Of a stretch of DNA of 64,000 nt, positions 11,543-21,750 are shown one piece after another. The stretch is taken from assembly GCA_902651635.1 (NCBI GenBank), contig CACRSC010000004.1:672195-736194 (forward strand), given 5' to 3'. Origin of the DNA: Mastigamoeba balamuthi (lineage: Eukaryota > Evosea > Mastigamoebida > Mastigamoebidae). Numbering within the stretch: the stretch's first letter is position 1; every line of letters begins with the position of its first letter. The notes beneath the pieces are model-generated. The model made no database searches. It was not told the origin of the DNA and was given only the letters and a program-made list of their open reading frames with translations. A program made the position numbers and the translations under genes.

Positions 11543-11949
11543 CTATCTCGGGGTGCTCACACTCGAGTTGTGTCCGGAGGAATCTGGCGTCAACGACGAC
11601 GGGATACCAATGAGCAGTATTCCCTCCTGCGCCCGTGGAGAAATGGTAAGCATTACCAAATGCCCGAATGGGGAAATCCTCTGCGGAGGGCCCGTACGTT
11701 CCGCAGGCTCAAGGCGATCGCACTTGGTATCGTCTCCGTCATTGACGGCCTCTTGTTCTGCCACTTGAGCTGCGACTGCGCGGGCCAGTCCTTAGAGAAT
11801 GAGGAGACCGTGAGTGCTTGTCTGGCGGAGGCTCTGCTCACCAGAGGCGAAGGGGGATGCTGACCGCGGGGAGCCTCTGGCGGCACCGTGACGCCATCGT
11901 CCGTGTTGAGCGCGTCCGTGGAGATCTTCTTCGCGTAGGACGCAGCCAT
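11543..11949 (-). CDS. Small hypothetical protein (uncertain model)
   Basis: A possible small minus-strand gene starting at ATG 11949 (MAASYAKKISTDALNTDD). One model uses two short introns, the second at about 11627-11656 (GT-AG, about 30 nt), and ends at TAG 11543-11545. The encoded protein would be about 85 residues, acidic and hydrophilic. The first join needs a GC donor and is not proven. The unspliced frame alone runs from 11949 to 11653. I recognise no domain. It sits between the 3' end of the sirtuin-like gene and the 3' end of DPH6. Confidence 0.3.
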
Positions 11950-12053
11950 TGCGGAGGTTCCTATCTGCCCTTTTGGAGTGACTAGGCAGAAAAATCGCCG
12001 AGTGACGGACGGTTACTGCTCTAAAAGGCAAAGTCCGACAATGCCGGATTCTA

Positions 12054-12767
12054 TCAGTTGGTGACATCAGCTTCCTCGCCCTCTGGGCACCAGTCCACGG
12101 CCAGCTTGCCGCCCGCAACAGTCGCCACTCCCCGGCGCACGAGGCGCAGCCGCCCGCGTCCCATCGGCGGCGCGTAGACGACGACCGTGTGGTACTCCCC
12201 GTTCTCCCCGCAGCGGTCGAGCCCCCGCGACTCCACCTCGTCCATCGCGCTCTGGTCGAGCCGGCGGCCCAGCATCCCCTCGAGCTCGGGGACGCAGACG
12301 CTGACGAGCGCCTCGATGCCCGACGCGACGAACACGCCGGCAGCGGTGCGGGCACCGAGGCCCCAGAGCGGCAGCACGGCCCGCAGGCCAGACCTCGCGC
12401 ACACGGACTCCTCCCACTGCCTGTCCCGCTCGCTGGGCCCGATGTCCCCGAACACAGCAAACGAGTGCCCGCCGTCACGGGCGAGGGACGCGAACGTGCT
12501 GACGACGTTGCTCTCGTACGCGCTCCACGACGCGCGGACCTCGACGAGGCGCATGCCCAGGAGGCGTGCCTGCGCGCGGAGGACAGAGGGGCGCAGCCCG
12601 TGCGACCGAGACCGCTGGCCGGTCTCGTCGACAACGGTCACGAGCGTGTCCACGAGCAGCCCACGGCGCAGGCACTCGCACAGCGCGAGCGCACTGTCCT
12701 TCCCGCCGGACCACGAGCAGAACCCCCTCTTCCCCGCGAGCGCCTCGAGATCGAGCCCCACTGGCAT
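12054..12767 (-). CDS. DPH6: DPH6-type diphthine-ammonia ligase
   Basis: An intronless frame of 237 residues for an ATP-pyrophosphatase (adenine nucleotide alpha-hydrolase fold) of the DPH6 family. This enzyme performs the last step of diphthamide formation on translation elongation factor 2, amidating diphthine with ammonia and ATP. The ATP-binding PP-loop SGGKDS is at residues 20-25, and the family signature GENGEYHT lies about two thirds along (usual form GEDGEYHT). The length matches the single-domain core enzyme; the C-terminal RidA-like domains found in fungal DPH6 are absent. The start at 12767 leaves only 65 bp to the oppositely oriented TMEM222-like gene, so the two probably share a promoter. 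Confidence 0.9.
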   Translation of the reverse strand: MPVGLDLEALAGKRGFCSWSGGKDSALALCECLRRGLLVDTLVTVVDETGQRSRSHGLRPSVLRAQARLLGMRLVEVRASWSAYESNVVSTFASLARDGGHSFAVFGDIGPSERDRQWEESVCARSGLRAVLPLWGLGARTAAGVFVASGIEALVSVCVPELEGMLGRRLDQSAMDEVESRGLDRCGENGEYHTVVVYAPPMGRGRLRLVRRGVATVAGGKLAVDWCPEGEEADVTN

Positions 12768-12832
12768 CCCGCGCGGCGACTGTGTGGACAGATATTTCTA
12801 TCTTCACCTGCCGGGGCGCCGCAAGTAAAGAA
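12768..12832. promoter_or_regulatory. 65-bp shared divergent promoter between DPH6 and the TMEM222-like gene
   Basis: The two start codons face away from each other with 65 bp between them. The spacer contains an AT-rich AGATATTTCTATCTT element, the only AT-rich part of an otherwise GC-rich spacer. No other promoter motif is obvious. Confidence 0.5.
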
Positions 12833-13576
12833 ATGGCCAACACGGTGGACCCGCGGAGGGAGCACTTCCCCATGTGCGTCGTGTGGAGCCCCATCCCGCT
12901 GCTCACCTGGCTCATCCCCTTCGTGGGCCACACGGGCGTCGTCACCAACGAGGGCGTCATCCACGACTTTGCCGGCCCGTTCTACATCAACGCGCGCTCA
13001 CTATCCCCGCCGCCCCCTGCGACCGCGTGGGCCGCTGACGGAGACCCTCTCGTGTCGCCGCACAGAGGAGCAGGGACAGGACGGGGTTCGGGAGGGTGAC
13101 CAAGTACTGGATGCTGGACCCCATGGCGGTGAGGTCGAGAGGGGCAGCGCGCACTGAGCTCGAGGCCTGGGACACCGCCGTCGTGCAGTCGTCCGAGGCG
13201 TTCGAGAAGACCATCGTTGCGTTCCCCGCTTCTCTTGCCCCCGCTCTGGCCTCACCTGCGCGACGCTGCGTCCTGTCTGTCCCACTCTCGCTCTCTCCCC
13301 TCTCGTGCAGCACAACCTCGTGTGCAACAACTGCCACCACCACGCGTCGGATGTGCTGAACCGCGTCGAGTACGACGGCCGGTCGAACTGGGGCTGCGTC
13401 ACCCTCGTCCTCGCGCTCGCCCTGCACTCGCACTACGTCAGGTGGGTGGCGCCTCACCGTGGCTCGCAGCCTAACGCGCTGCTAGTTGGGGCAGGCTTGC
13501 GCAGACCTGGCTCCCATTCCTGTTCATCGTCGCCATCGTTGCTGTCATCGTGGCCACAACCTCGGCCATACTCTAG
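12833..13576 (+). CDS. TMEM222: TMEM222 / RTE1-like membrane protein (DUF778)
   Basis: Four exons (12833-12991, 13066-13215, 13311-13441, 13495-13576) join in frame to 173 residues. The protein carries the DUF778 signature shared by animal TMEM222 and plant RTE1: CVVWSPIPLLTWLIPFVGHTG at the N-terminus, GVIHDFAGPFYIN, a TKYWMLDP block, the Cys/His-rich HNLVCNNCHHHAS and a C-terminal hydrophobic helix (FLFIVAIVAVIVATTSAIL). RTE1 in plants is an ER/Golgi protein that supports ethylene-receptor function; the animal role is poorly known. The first intron (12992-13065) begins with GC rather than GT, and only this join keeps the conserved frame. The gene is divergent from DPH6 and convergent with SPRTN. 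Confidence 0.9.
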
Positions 13577-13675
13577 AGGCGGAGGACCAAAGGCGTGGAA
13601 CGAAGGGCAAACCCCCCCTCCTTGCTCTGTTAGCTCGATAGCTACGTTCTCTTTACAGCCGTCGATCGCGAGACC

Positions 13676-14701
13676 TCAACTGTCGTCACCCGTAAGGTCG
13701 ACGATCTCTGTGTGTGATGGCGCCACCGCCGCCGGTGCCGCTGCACTGGCAGCAGCGCCGCTTGTCGCCTCAGCAGCAACTGCCGCAGGGTCCGGCGCAG
13801 GCACAGCCCTGGGAAGCGACCCGAAGTAATCGGATATCTTTGCGGACGCAGCCTCGGACGTCCGCGATCGCTTGCTCTTGCGCTCGGGCCCGGCGTCCCC
13901 CTCGCTTCTCCTGCGCTTCTTCTCCGGGGGAGACTTGACCTTGACGAACACGCCGCCGCATGTGCTCTGGTGCCTCGCCCACCAGGGGTCGTTGGGGCCG
14001 GGCGGCCTGTTTTGAGCACGCCTCACCATCCCGTAGAAGGGTGGCCGGGTCCTGCAGGGCCCGTCGCACTGCCACCAGTGCTGCCTGTAGTGGTCGACCT
14101 CGTCGTGGAACGTGTGGTAGACAGTCACGCTCGACCCCAGCCTCCTGTTCGCCAGCTCCATCCACCTCAGGAACTCCGGCCCGTGGTCGTCGTGGTCCCT
14201 TCGATTCCCGGTAATGAATACTAGGGGTCCCTTGTGTTATAAAAAGACAAAGAGGCCCAAGAGGCGGCAAAGGGAGAGAGGGAGGGGGCGAAGCTGCGCA
14301 CGATAAGCGTGTATCATCTCGTGGATCAGCGTGTTGCGCGTGTCCGACGCGGGGCGGAACTTGAGCAGGGCCTCGCTCAGCCGGATGACGCACGCGCGCG
14401 ACCGCGGGTGGTAGGCGCACGTGCCCGCGCACAGGGTCATGCGCGTGCTCCACGACAGCTCCGCGCCGCCGCCCATCACGGCGCCCCCGAACAGCGCCTG
14501 GTCGTAGTAGGCCATCAGCGCGTGCACGTCCGGCGTCGGGTCCCCCTCCTCCTCCTCCTCGCCGGGGACGACCTCGAAGGGCGGCGCCGCGGCGTCGCTC
14601 GCGACACCAGGGGGCGACGCGGGCGAGGGGGAGGCCTGCGAGCGCTCGATTTCCTCCTGCTGCAGCGCGAGCGCGAGGAGGAAATCGGCGTCGTCTGCCA
14701 T
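13676..14701 (-). CDS. SPRTN: SPRTN/Spartan-type DNA-protein crosslink protease
   Basis: Two exons (14701-14302 and 14220-13676) give 314 residues. The first holds the SprT zinc metalloprotease motif HEMIH; across the intron the sequence continues HAYLFITGNRRDHDDHGPEF, matching Spartan closely and supplying the third zinc ligand. Next comes the family's zinc-binding block (WWQCDGPC, then PPGPNDPWWARHQSTCGG). The tail is rich in Lys/Arg and Ser, followed by AKISDYFGS, which resembles the PCNA-binding box of SPRTN (weakly), and ends with IVDLTGDDS, a good SUMO-interacting motif. No C-terminal UBZ finger is seen. SPRTN cleaves proteins crosslinked to DNA during replication. The start ATG 14701 is the first before the conserved N-terminal helix. 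Confidence 0.92.
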
Positions 14702-15066
14702 CAGCGCGGGGAACAAGGAATCTGCGTTGTGTAACTGCACGCAGAATCCGTTGGAAGAGTTCCGCGGGGTGGGCTGCTGGATTAAAATCTCCGCGGGGCC
14801 CGAGCGGCAAGCGTTAGCCACGGTTCCCCTCGTGCGTGTCGCACGGAGCTGCAAGGCTGGGAACGAAGATCACAACAGTCGGTTGGGGCAGGTGACGTGG
14901 CCACTAGGATCTAAAATAAACATCTGCCACCCCAAAAACAACCCCACCGAGCAACTTCCGGGCCGCGGAGCACCGCACCACCGCTTGGCGACACCCCCCA
15001 CCGCCCACGCGCGACGCGCAACGCCCACCCGTGCAGGAGAGCACCTTTGAGATACAGGCGGCCGCG
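14702..15066. promoter_or_regulatory. Divergent intergenic region between SPRTN and the lipase gene
   Basis: A 365-bp spacer between two genes that start in opposite directions. No RNA gene or ORF of note is visible. It should hold both promoters. The centre (14910-14950) is relatively A-rich. Confidence 0.4.
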
Positions 15067-16645
15067 ATGTTTGAGGGACTCGTGCGGAATCTGATCGAGC
15101 TGTGCGCCGCCCTGTTCGCCGGGGCGGTCCTGCTCGGCGTCAACGCGCCCCTGCTGCTCAACCTCCTCCGGCCCGCGTTCGCGCTGCACTGCATACGCCT
15201 CGCCGTCGACATCCTCGTCGCGTCGAGTGCGTTTCCTGCGCGGGTTCTCGTCTCGCCCTGAGCGTACTTATCGCTTCACGCGCAGAGCACAGGCTGGAGC
15301 ACGGCCCCTCGTGCCCCAGGAGCCCCTTCATGCGCGACTACGTGCCCGCGGGGTTCACGTACGAGGAGCACGAGGTGGTGTGCGAGGACGGGCACGTGCT
15401 CACGGTGCACCGGCTCTACAGGTGCCCCGCGTCCCCGGCTCTCTTCGCTGTGCCATTTTTCTCAACCCCCTGCACAAAACTTACACTCTTACACGCTGGC
15501 TCAAAGTTCTCAGTTTCTCTCCTGATAATCCGCTTACCTGGATTTGTGTAACATCCGCGAGGCACAACTCTTCACCTTACTTACACCCCCTCGGACCGCT
15601 GATAGGGAGGAGTTCTTGGGGACGGACTCGTTCACTCCCGTCGTGCTGCAGCACGGTGTGCTGCAGAGGGGCGGCGTCTTCCTCGTCGGCGGTCGCGAGA
15701 GCATTGGCGTGTACCTTGCCGAGCGCGGCTGCGACGTCTGGATCTCCAACGCGCGTGGCGTGTTCCCCAAGCACACCTCGCTCTCGCAGGACGACCCCCA
15801 GTTCTGGAACTTCTGCCTCGTAAGACGCCCCGAAAACCCCTGCGTTCGTTCGCTGACAAGGGGTCCTCTGGCAGGACGAGCTGGCCAAGTACGACTTCCC
15901 TGCACTGGTCAAGTATGTGTCGGACCGCACGGGCAGGCAGATTGTGTACGTCGGCCACTCGCAGGGCGGGGCCACCGGCATTGTGGGGATGAGCGACCAG
16001 CCCATGCTGGCGTCGCGTGTGCGCCTGATGATCCTGCTGGCCCCTGCCGTGCTGCTGCGGAAGCAGAAGCACTGGGTGTTCTCGCGCATCCTCTCGCGCT
16101 ACACCGGCCTGTTCGAGCTGCTGGCCGCCGACCGCATGTTCTTCCCCTGCATGTTCTGGTTCACCCAGTACGTGCCGTCCCCTGTCCTGGCCACCGTCGG
16201 GACGCACTTTGTCGACGGGGTGTTCGGCTGGAAGACGGGCGGGTGGCGCGACGGCTGGCTGCCGGCCGTGTTCCACTTCACCCCTGCCAAGACCTCCTCG
16301 AGGCTGGTGCTCCGCTGGTTCCGCATGCTGGGCAAGGGCGGCATCAGCCGGGACCACGGCGACGAGCCGTTCCTCTACAGCGCCTCCGGGGTGCCCGTGG
16401 CCGTGTTCGTCGGCACCAAGGACGTGCTCGTCGAGGGAGGCCCGAGGCTGCGCGCTGTGCTCGAGAGGGCGCAGTGCAAGATTGTGCACTGGTCCGAGAT
16501 AGAGGCGTACGACCACATGGAGCTGCTCTTCGCCAAGGACAACACCAAGCACGTCTGCGAGCCGATGCTCACGCTCATCCGCGGCGGCACGGTGTCGTCG
16601 GAGGACATCTCCACACAACGCCCCTCTGTCTCTGCCTCGCTGTAA
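15067..16645 (+). CDS. Acid-lipase-type alpha/beta hydrolase
   Basis: Four exons (15067-15226, 15286-15421, 15606-15819, 15875-16645) join in frame to 426 residues. The protein begins with hydrophobic helices (about residues 10-55) that may anchor it in a membrane or serve as a signal. The family's N-terminal lipase module follows (FTYEEHEVVCEDGHVL), then VVLQHGVLQ as oxyanion region, CDVWISNARG, and the nucleophile elbow GHSQGG. The likely catalytic acid is Asp in FVGTKDVLV and the catalytic His is in AYDHMELLF. This layout matches the lysosomal/gastric acid lipase family (steryl-ester or triacylglycerol hydrolases). The substrate and location are inferred from the family. The start is divergent from SPRTN. 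Confidence 0.9.
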
Positions 16646-16783
16646 TCACCGTTTGGGACAATCATCAGAAACAGAGCATCCAAGTTGCGGTTTTTTGTTG
16701 GCAGCGGATCCGCCGAGCCCCTCAGACTTCCCGATCTATCTGGATATTTTTGTTTGCCATTAATAGCCGCTGCAGACCAGCTC

Positions 16784-17320
16784 ATGTGCGCCGCGCCCTA
16801 TCGCCCCCCCCCCCCAGCCCCCCCAGCACTGACGGTCCACACCCAGGTCAGCGCCAACGTCCACCAACACAGCCAAGCGGATCTACAAAACAGGTCTGCA
16901 GCTGGCTGGCCCGCACACCGCACTGTGGCTCACACTGCCCCGCCCAAACTCGTCGCAGCGGGTGGCGAGAAGATCGCCATTGTGCATGACACGCACCCCC
17001 CGGTGCCGCCGCCGAAGGAGCGGCCGGCGAAGAGCAGCTACCAGGAGGAGTTCTCGCAGGGCAAGGTCAACCAGTTCGGTAAGGCAGTGGAGCCGTACCA
17101 CCCCGAAGCCCAGCGGAGCATCAAGGAGCCCAAGACGTCCAAGGGCCAGAAGGCAACACAGACTACTGTCCAGTGCGCTGTGCCACCGCCAGCCCCGCTT
17201 CTCTCCGGATTCACCTTTGTCCTATCCCCATACAGGCTGGCAGACCCCAAGAAGCCATTCAACCCCAAGGAGCACTACCAGACGACGTACAGGACAGAGA
17301 TAGGCTCGGCAAAGAAGTGA
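16784..17320 (+). CDS. Hypothetical protein, Pro-rich start and Tyr-Gln repeats
   Basis: An open frame from ATG 16784 to stop 17320. It may contain an intron at 17173-17235 whose length (63 nt) keeps the frame, so both spliced and unspliced forms are possible. The N-terminal part is Pro/His-rich. The C-terminal half has two similar elements, SSYQEEFSQGK and EHYQTTYRTEIGS, that recall the short Tyr-containing repeats of microtubule-inner or ciliary proteins; this is a weak resemblance only. No catalytic domain is seen. A GGATATTTTT element lies about 40 bp before the ATG. It starts just after the lipase gene on the same strand. Confidence 0.5.
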   Translation: MCAAPYRPPPPAPPALTVHTQVSANVHQHSQADLQNRSAAGWPAHRTVAHTAPPKLVAAGGEKIAIVHDTHPPVPPPKERPAKSSYQEEFSQGKVNQFGKAVEPYHPEAQRSIKEPKTSKGQKATQTTVQCAVPPPAPLLSGFTFVLSPYRLADPKKPFNPKEHYQTTYRTEIGSAKK

Positions 17321-17478
17321 ACACGCCACACGGCTGCTGGCTGACACGGAGGCTCCTGAGAACAATTCTCTCGCAACGGAATGTCAAGACAAACGAATAT
17401 ACATCCAATCCAATCCACAGCCGAAGACAGAGACGAACTATCTTTGGAGGATATTACCCGGCAGAAAAACAACTTCCC

Positions 17479-20359
17479 ATGGCGCAGGGCCCGTGTCCAC
17501 TCTGCCTCGGGCAGCTTGCTGAGAGCGATGTCATATCGCTTGCCTGCCCCTCCGGCGTCCACGGCTCGTGCGCCAAGTGCTCCAAGGCACTGACGGAATT
17601 CCTCCGAGCCCACACCGCCCTCGCTAACCACGTGCCTCGTCTCCCAAACGTAATCCGGCGCGGATCTTACGAATTCCCGCCCAGATATCTCAGCCCGGCG
17701 GCCAAGCACACCCTGAAGGAACCGTCGTGTGCGTCATCTGCGGGGCGTGGTCCCACGCTGCCGCCAAGGGCGCGCGCGGGTGGCGTGCGGACGTGTGCCC
17801 TCGCCACGGCAAGCCCGTGGAGAAGGTCCGCACTGCAGACGGCGCCGCCCTGTGCTCGCAGTGCGAGGGGGTCGCGCAGCACACCGGCCTGCTGGCCACG
17901 TACGAGCACGCCCCAGCGGCCCGGAGCTCTGCACTCGAGGTCGGAGCCAGCGCGGCCAGGAGTTCCGTGCAGGCCAAGAGGGCAGCGGGCAGCTCAGAGG
18001 CAGCGCGGTCTGCGCTCGCCAAGGAGGCAGCGCACGCGAAGGAGAGAGTGCAGCGCGAGTTCGACGCGCTCTCGAGGGCTCTCGAGGCCCGCCGTGCGGA
18101 GCTCCTTGCGCGGGTGGACGCCGTGGTGGCATCTCATGGTTCATCGACGACCTATTCCATTCTCATCATCAAATCAATTGAACTTACTTCCCGCTCAAAT
18201 GGCAGAGGAGGCGATCGCCTTGCAAGTGAAGCTGGCGAACAAGCAGGCAAAGCTGTTCAAGGTTGTTGGCAGAGCGATGACCGAGGCACGCATGCCCACA
18301 AACGACGCCGCGTGCTGCGCCCTGTGGTCGTGCACGCGCGCCCGCGTGGAGACAATCGAATCGGCAGGGCTCGACGGCGGCGGCCTGGACTCCGGCGTCC
18401 TCGACTTTGCTGGCGACCACAAGGACCTCGTTGATGCGATATCCTCCTTTGGCGCAATCGCGGCTTCCGAGACAGACCTCGACCTCAAGCGTTGCTCGCT
18501 CTCTTGTGCGGCTCCCAAGCTCGCCCTCGTTGGCTCGTGCGTTCAAACGACAGTGGTCGCCGAATCCATCGTCAACGTTGTTGGAAGTCGTCTCGTTGGC
18601 ACGCGCCTCCGCGAGGCGCTCCGCAAGCTGTCGCTGCGAGCAGTTGCTGAACCCAGCACATCGCTGGATGTCCGGGTGGCCGAGTGGGAGATAGCTGATG
18701 ACGCTGAGTCTGCTCATGCGCAAATCGAGATCACGTACGACCACCCATGCTCTGTCGCTGTGTCCGCCGTGCTTTCAGGGGCTGCGATTCCTCTATTCTC
18801 CGTGTCGTTCATAAGCACGTATACCCACTCTCTGATTCGTCTAACCCGTCTTCCAAGACGTGGACATCGCGAAATCCAAGGCCGAGTTCCCCTCGCAACT
18901 TCGGGCCTCGAAGGAATACGACGTACCGCTCGTGCTGTACGATGTGGACAAGAACGAACTCGTGACGGCAGAGGGGCTGGCTCCTGGATCCATCGACTGG
19001 AACGTGGAGATAGAGGACCGCCGGTCTGGTAACGTTGCAGTGGACGAGGCGCTCGGGTGTGTTCACGTCACTCTAGAGGCGTCTGGCAGCTACGCCATCA
19101 ACATCTACGCCACTCCGGCCGGGACGGACAAATGGGAGCCGCTGTCGGGTTCTCCCTACAAGCTCATCGCTGTCCCACCCGGGCCCGTTCGAACCCGTGC
19201 GATGGCCAACTTCTCAGCTGGCGTCGCCGCGATTAGAGCACTGCATGCTCTGAGCTCGCGCGGAAGCGAGCAGCAATCCACTCAGAACTGGAACCGGTCG
19301 GTGAGCTCTGACGCTGATCTGCCTGGAATGTCGCTGAGCTGCCGTGACGCGCAAGATGTCAGGATTCCGTCGCCACGCACTCCTCGAGCTAACTCATCTC
19401 CGCGGATCAACACGTCTCCGTCGCCCCCGATCATGTCCCTGGTCTCGCCGCGAGAGCTGTGCCTGCCCCCGCCGCGGCGCTCTCCCTCGGTACAAAGGAA
19501 GGCGCAGGCCCCCGCACGGCTGTACGCCATCGGCGGTTACAACAGTGGCGGCAGCACCAACGCAGTGGAGGCTTTCGACTACGTGTCCGGGTCGTGGGCC
19601 ACGCTGCCGGGGATGTGCAGCAGGCGGCACGGGCTCGGGGTGGCTGTCCACGGGGGCTGCATCCTCGCGCTGGGCGGGCACGACGGAAAGGACTTCCTGA
19701 GCACGGTCGAACTCTACGACCCCAACGTCAACAGGTGGTCCCCTGTCGAGCCCATGCCCTCAGCGTGCCAGTGCCCGGGCGTCCAGGTCGTCGGGGATAG
19801 GCTGTTCGTCGTGGGAGGGTCGCGCACAAACGCGTACCTCAGCAGCACCTCCGTCTTCGACATCCAGAGGGGCTCGTGGTCGGGGGCTGCGGGGATGTCG
19901 TCGCCGCGCTCGTACCACGCGACCGCTCTTGTCGGCGACAAGATCTACGTGATCGGCGGACACAACGGGGAGAAGTACCTCAACACAGGCGAGTGCTACG
20001 ACCCCGAGGCCGACCGGTGGCTGCCGATCCCTCCGCTCAAGAGGCCCAAGTACGGCGCGGGCGTCGTCGTTGCCGACAAGTGCATATACTTGATTGGCGG
20101 CTACAACGGTAACATCAGCTCTGGGGCCATCGAGAGGTTCGACACGGACTCGCAGACGTGGGCCACGCTGACGCCGAGCGAGCTCTGCCGCTTCGGCTTG
20201 GCTGCGGCGCAGCTGGACGGCAAATTCTACGCCGCAGGCGGCCAAATGCTGAGCGAGTACCTCGCTGATGTCGAGTGCTACAGCACCACCGAGGCCAAGT
20301 GGTCGCCATGCCCGCCGATGCCGACGCGCAGGCAATGGCTGGCGCTCGCTGTTCTCTGA
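17479..20359 (+). CDS. RING-like/B-box, coiled-coil, filamin and kelch-repeat protein (TRIM-like)
   Basis: A multi-exon gene of about 900 residues. The N-terminus has a small Cys/His cluster (CPLCLGQL ... HGSCAKCSK) resembling part of a RING. After a 35-nt intron (17650-17684) comes a B-box zinc finger (CVICGAWSH ... CPRHGKP ... LCSQCEG), then a coiled coil interrupted by an intron at 18139-18205. A filamin-type Ig repeat spans about 18860-19190, and six kelch repeats (YAIGGYNSGG, LALGGHDGKD, FVVGGSRTN, YVIGGHNGEK, YLIGGYNGN, YAAGGQML) run to the stop. The intron near 18800-18857 could not be placed exactly in frame. The arrangement resembles TRIM proteins with filamin domains and also amoebozoan filamin/kelch proteins. 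E3 ligase activity is uncertain because the RING is incomplete. Confidence 0.82.
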
Positions 20360-20444
20360 CATCCCTGCACTGTAAAACAGTCACTGCATTGCACGACCGA
20401 TGTTCGTCCAGCCCTTGGAGTGCCTTCAACTTCCATCTCTGCCC

Positions 20445-21532
20445 TTACGTGCGGGGAGCAACCTCCAGTGCGGCCAGCAGCTCCCCGTCGCCGCTCGTCG
20501 ACGCAGCGGCGCGCAGAGCCTCGACAGAGGCCGCTGAAACGGCCGCGCTCTCCAGCAGGACGCGCACAGCCCGCATGGCGCGCATCTCCACGGCCATCTC
20601 GAGGGCCGTCTGCCTGCCGTCGCCGCCGCGCGCGTTGACGTCGTCGGGGCTGAGGTGCGGCAGCAGCATCGCGACGAGGTCGGCCTTGTCCCAGCTGCTG
20701 AACTTGTGCAGCGCGCTCAGCCCGAACATGTCGCGGCCGCACGGGTCCACGTCGCCCGGCCGCGCCAGCGCCTCCGCGACAGCCGCGGGGTCCCCGGGGT
20801 ACTCGACCATCTTCGACAGAGCCCTGCGCTGGGCCGCGCACGCCGGCGACTTGGCCGCGGCGGGGACAGCGGGCGCAGCGCCCGAGCCGCGGTCTGCGAA
20901 CATGCCCCTCTCCACCACGTCGACCCTGCGGGCGCGCCTGGACCACTGCTCGCGCATCCGCATGAACTCGGCCTCGAGGTCGCCCTTGAGGCCCGCGGCG
21001 CTCTGCGGAGCGGCCGCAGGGACGGCAGCAGCGCCCGACTCGAACGCAGCCCTGCCCCACTTGTCCCGGGCGAGGGCGAGCTCCGGGGCGCGCTCCAGCA
21101 TGGTCGCGACGGCCGGGTGGCTGCGAGCGAGCCCCGCGGCAGCGGCGACGTGCAGGCACGTCTCGCCCCACTCGTTGGCCGCCAGCCACGGCGCGTCTGG
21201 GCACTCGGCAAAGACCCGCAGCACCCGCACGCTCCCGTTCACGGCCGCATGGTGCAGGGCGGTGGCACCGCGGGCGTCGCGGCCCCCAGAGGGGCGCCGG
21301 GGGGGTCGGAGGGGCTGGCGGGGCAGAGGCGGCGGCGGGAGAGGAGGAGGGAGGCCACCGAGGGCTCGTCGAAGTAGGCCGACCAGCACAGCCCGCACAT
21401 GCCGCGCGGGTCGCGCGCGTGGAGCAGCCAGGGGGCAGCGGAGACGAGGGAGGCCACGCGGGGGGCGTCTCCCCCCTGCACCGCCTCGAGGAACTCGCTC
21501 AGGTGCTCCTCCGCTTGGCTGCCCTGCTGCAT
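20445..21532 (-). CDS. Ankyrin-repeat protein
   Basis: Two exons (21532-21359 and 21314-20445) separated by a 44-nt GT-AG intron give 347 residues. Ankyrin-type units are visible: GATALHHAAVNGSVRVLRVF, NEWGETCLHVAAAAGLARSH, a middle unit DMFGLSALHKFSSWDKADLV and GDGRQTALEMAVEMRAMRAV. No other domain is recognised. Ankyrin repeats bind partner proteins, and nothing here points to the partner. Its 3' end faces the 3' end of the B-box/kelch gene; its start faces the HELQ start at a distance of about 220 bp. Confidence 0.82.
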
Positions 21533-21750
21533 TCGAAATTAGCAACACAGGACACACCCGGACAAAAATCTGACACGTCAGGATACTCACCCTCATATCA
21601 GCACGGCCAGGCAGTCACACCCTGGGGAGGCGACTGCCCTGCCACGTACTAGCACAGAATGCGAGTTTGGGATGCCGAGCTGGCCACGCCGAGTGAGCAG
21701 CGGAAACCCGGAGTTCTCTCTCTTCTTTGGCGCCATCTCCGTGTGGGATA

